Assembly: GCA_900550465.1 (NCBI GenBank)
Contig: URSC01000028.1
Location: 1-13,905 of the forward strand
DNA from: an uncultured Alistipes sp.
Lineage (GTDB): Bacteria; Bacteroidota; Bacteroidia; Bacteroidales; UBA932
Length of the DNA stretch: 13,905 nucleotides
Reading direction: 5' to 3'
Within the stretch, counting starts at the first letter, position 1, and each line of letters begins with the position of its first letter. This document shows, piece after piece, positions 12,945 through 13,905 of the stretch. The notes under the pieces were generated by a model. That model ran no database searches. It was not told where the DNA came from and saw nothing but the letters and a program-made list of their open reading frames with translations. Position numbers and translations under genes: made by a program.

Positions 12945-13905
12945 ATTCTCGGCGATCAGGGCGCGGATTTCCCGTTTCGCGGCCTTCCATCGCGGAATAT
13001 CAATTTTAGGTCCCACCACCTCCACTACTTTGGAGGCGGTGATGGAGCCTACCCGTCCGCATATATCTAACGGCATGCCTAAGGCATGGGCGTAGAGGAA
13101 ACCGGCGGCATAGAGGTCTCCGGCTCCGGTGGCGTCCTTGACATCGGCCGGGCAGGCCTCGATGTGGTGGAACTCGTCCCCGCTCCTGATGTATGAGCCT
13201 CTGGCGCCTATCTTCACGACGGCGATGTCGCACATGCCGGCGATGATGTCCACCGCCTCGCGGGGCTCGTGCCGGGTGAAGCTTTCGGCTTCGGTCTCAT
13301 TGGCAAATACTATGTCTACGTACTGCTCCACGATGTCGTGGAGAAAGGTGTCGTTGGACTCCACCACGTTGTAGGAGGCCATGTCTATGGCGATGTAGCA
13401 GCCGGCCTCCCGGGCAAGCCTTACGGCCTGCCTCAGGAGCTGCTGGTTCTGCACTAAATATCCTTCGATGAAGAAGTAGTCGTAGCCGGAGAAATATTCC
13501 GGTCTAAGGTCCTCGGGACAGAGTTCCAGGGCTGCGCCGAGATATGTGGCGAAGGTCCTTTCTGCGTTAGGCGGGGTGATGAAGACGGAGGCCCGTCCGG
13601 AGTCTTCCTTTCCGGTCAGGAGTATCGACTTGATGCCGTTGCGCTCCTGGTCCGAGCGGTAGAGGGCGCCGACCTCGTCGTCTCCCACCTTGCCGATGAA
13701 GCCGGAGGGCATGCCGAAGACTGCTGTGCCGGTGATGGTGTTGCCGGCCGCGCCGCCTGCGACGTACTGCGCTCCCATTTTCTTGAGCACCTGCCAGATC
13801 TTGTTGCCGGTTTCCCGGTCGACATGCTGCATGCTCCCCACCGGCAGGTGGAACTGCCGCAGCAGGCTGTCGTCGGGGAGCACTGCGAGTATGTCGGTCA
13901 GGGCG
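12939..13905 (-). CDS. PfkB-family carbohydrate/adenosine kinase, 5' end outside window
   Basis: A ribokinase/PfkB-fold kinase that phosphorylates a sugar or nucleoside with ATP in the cytoplasm. Bacteroidota relatives of this type are often labelled adenosine kinase. The frame is open to the right edge; the codons before the GTG at 13883 read ALTDILAVLPDD, which continues the N-terminal strand of the family, so the true start lies just outside (perhaps 5-15 residues are missing). The substrate motif GGAAGNT, the FIGKVGDDEVG segment, ERTFATYLGAA, FIEGYL, DMASYNVVES and FANETEAESF precede the second PfkB signature KDATGAGDLYAAGFLYA, whose GAGD aspartate is the catalytic base. Its stop overlaps the nadCA stop by 6 bp tail-to-tail. 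The exact substrate is unresolved. Confidence 0.87.
   Translation of the reverse strand, partial: ALTDILAVLPDDSLLRQFHLPVGSMQHVDRETGNKIWQVLKKMGAQYVAGGAAGNTITGTAVFGMPSGFIGKVGDDEVGALYRSDQERNGIKSILLTGKEDSGRASVFITPPNAERTFATYLGAALELCPEDLRPEYFSGYDYFFIEGYLVQNQQLLRQAVRLAREAGCYIAIDMASYNVVESNDTFLHDIVEQYVDIVFANETEAESFTRHEPREAVDIIAGMCDIAVVKIGARGSYIRSGDEFHHIEACPADVKDATGAGDLYAAGFLYAHALGMPLDICGRVGSITASKVVEVVGPKIDIPRWKAAKREIRALIAENL

Noticed and set aside
1..13905. Mobile elements, phage genes, CRISPR arrays, tRNA or rRNA genes
   Set aside because: Reading both strands, I saw no transposase or integrase motifs, no regularly spaced repeats and no RNA gene; nearly all DNA is accounted for by core genes.

Overview
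The window reads as a chromosomal housekeeping segment from a fairly GC-rich member of the Bacteroidota, most likely order Bacteroidales (family not resolvable; an Alistipes/Rikenellaceae-like genome would fit). The grounds are: promoter-like TAnnTTTG boxes in AT-rich gaps, few clear Shine-Dalgarno sites, a large nucleoside kinase and a PfkB sugar/adenosine kinase of Bacteroides type, an EnvC-type murein hydrolase activator behind a TPR protein, and an ECF-like sigma factor followed by a membrane/beta-barrel protein. I see no tRNA, rRNA, insertion sequence, prophage or CRISPR, and no gap longer than about 180 bases without a gene.

Layout, left to right. (1) 2-1225 (+): the 3' part of a nucleoside (uridine-type) kinase, cut by the left edge. 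(2) 1246-4112 (-): a two-gene unit, a secreted TPR protein followed by EnvC, coupled by an ATGA overlap. (3) 4113-4210: a divergent promoter region. (4) 4211-5913 (+): an ECF-like sigma factor and, again through an ATGA overlap, a protein with an N-in inner-membrane helix and a C-terminal beta-barrel-like domain. (5) 5879-7395 (-): mlaE and mlaF, the permease and ATPase of an MCE/Mla-type lipid transporter, once more with an ATGA overlap. The 3' end of mlaF overlaps the 3' end of the barrel gene by 35 bp. (6) 7396-7575: an AT-rich divergent promoter region with phased A/T tracts. (7) 7576-12944 (+): comM/yifB, tsaE, nadB and a fused nadC-nadA, with gaps of 30, 19 and 16 bp, probably one operon. 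(8) 12939-13905 (-): a PfkB-family kinase cut by the right edge, overlapping nadCA tail-to-tail by 6 bp.

Functionally, nadB plus nadCA encode the whole de novo route from L-aspartate to nicotinate mononucleotide: NadB makes iminoaspartate, the NadA half condenses it with dihydroxyacetone phosphate to quinolinate, and the NadC half makes NaMN. The striking feature is that the second and third enzymes are one continuous 594-residue polypeptide with NadC at the N-terminus and all three NadA iron-sulfur cysteines kept. The other candidate for a less described system is the sigma factor/inner-membrane-plus-barrel pair. The remaining genes look like conserved core functions (nucleotide salvage, cell-wall hydrolase control, lipid transport, t6A tRNA modification, DNA branch migration).
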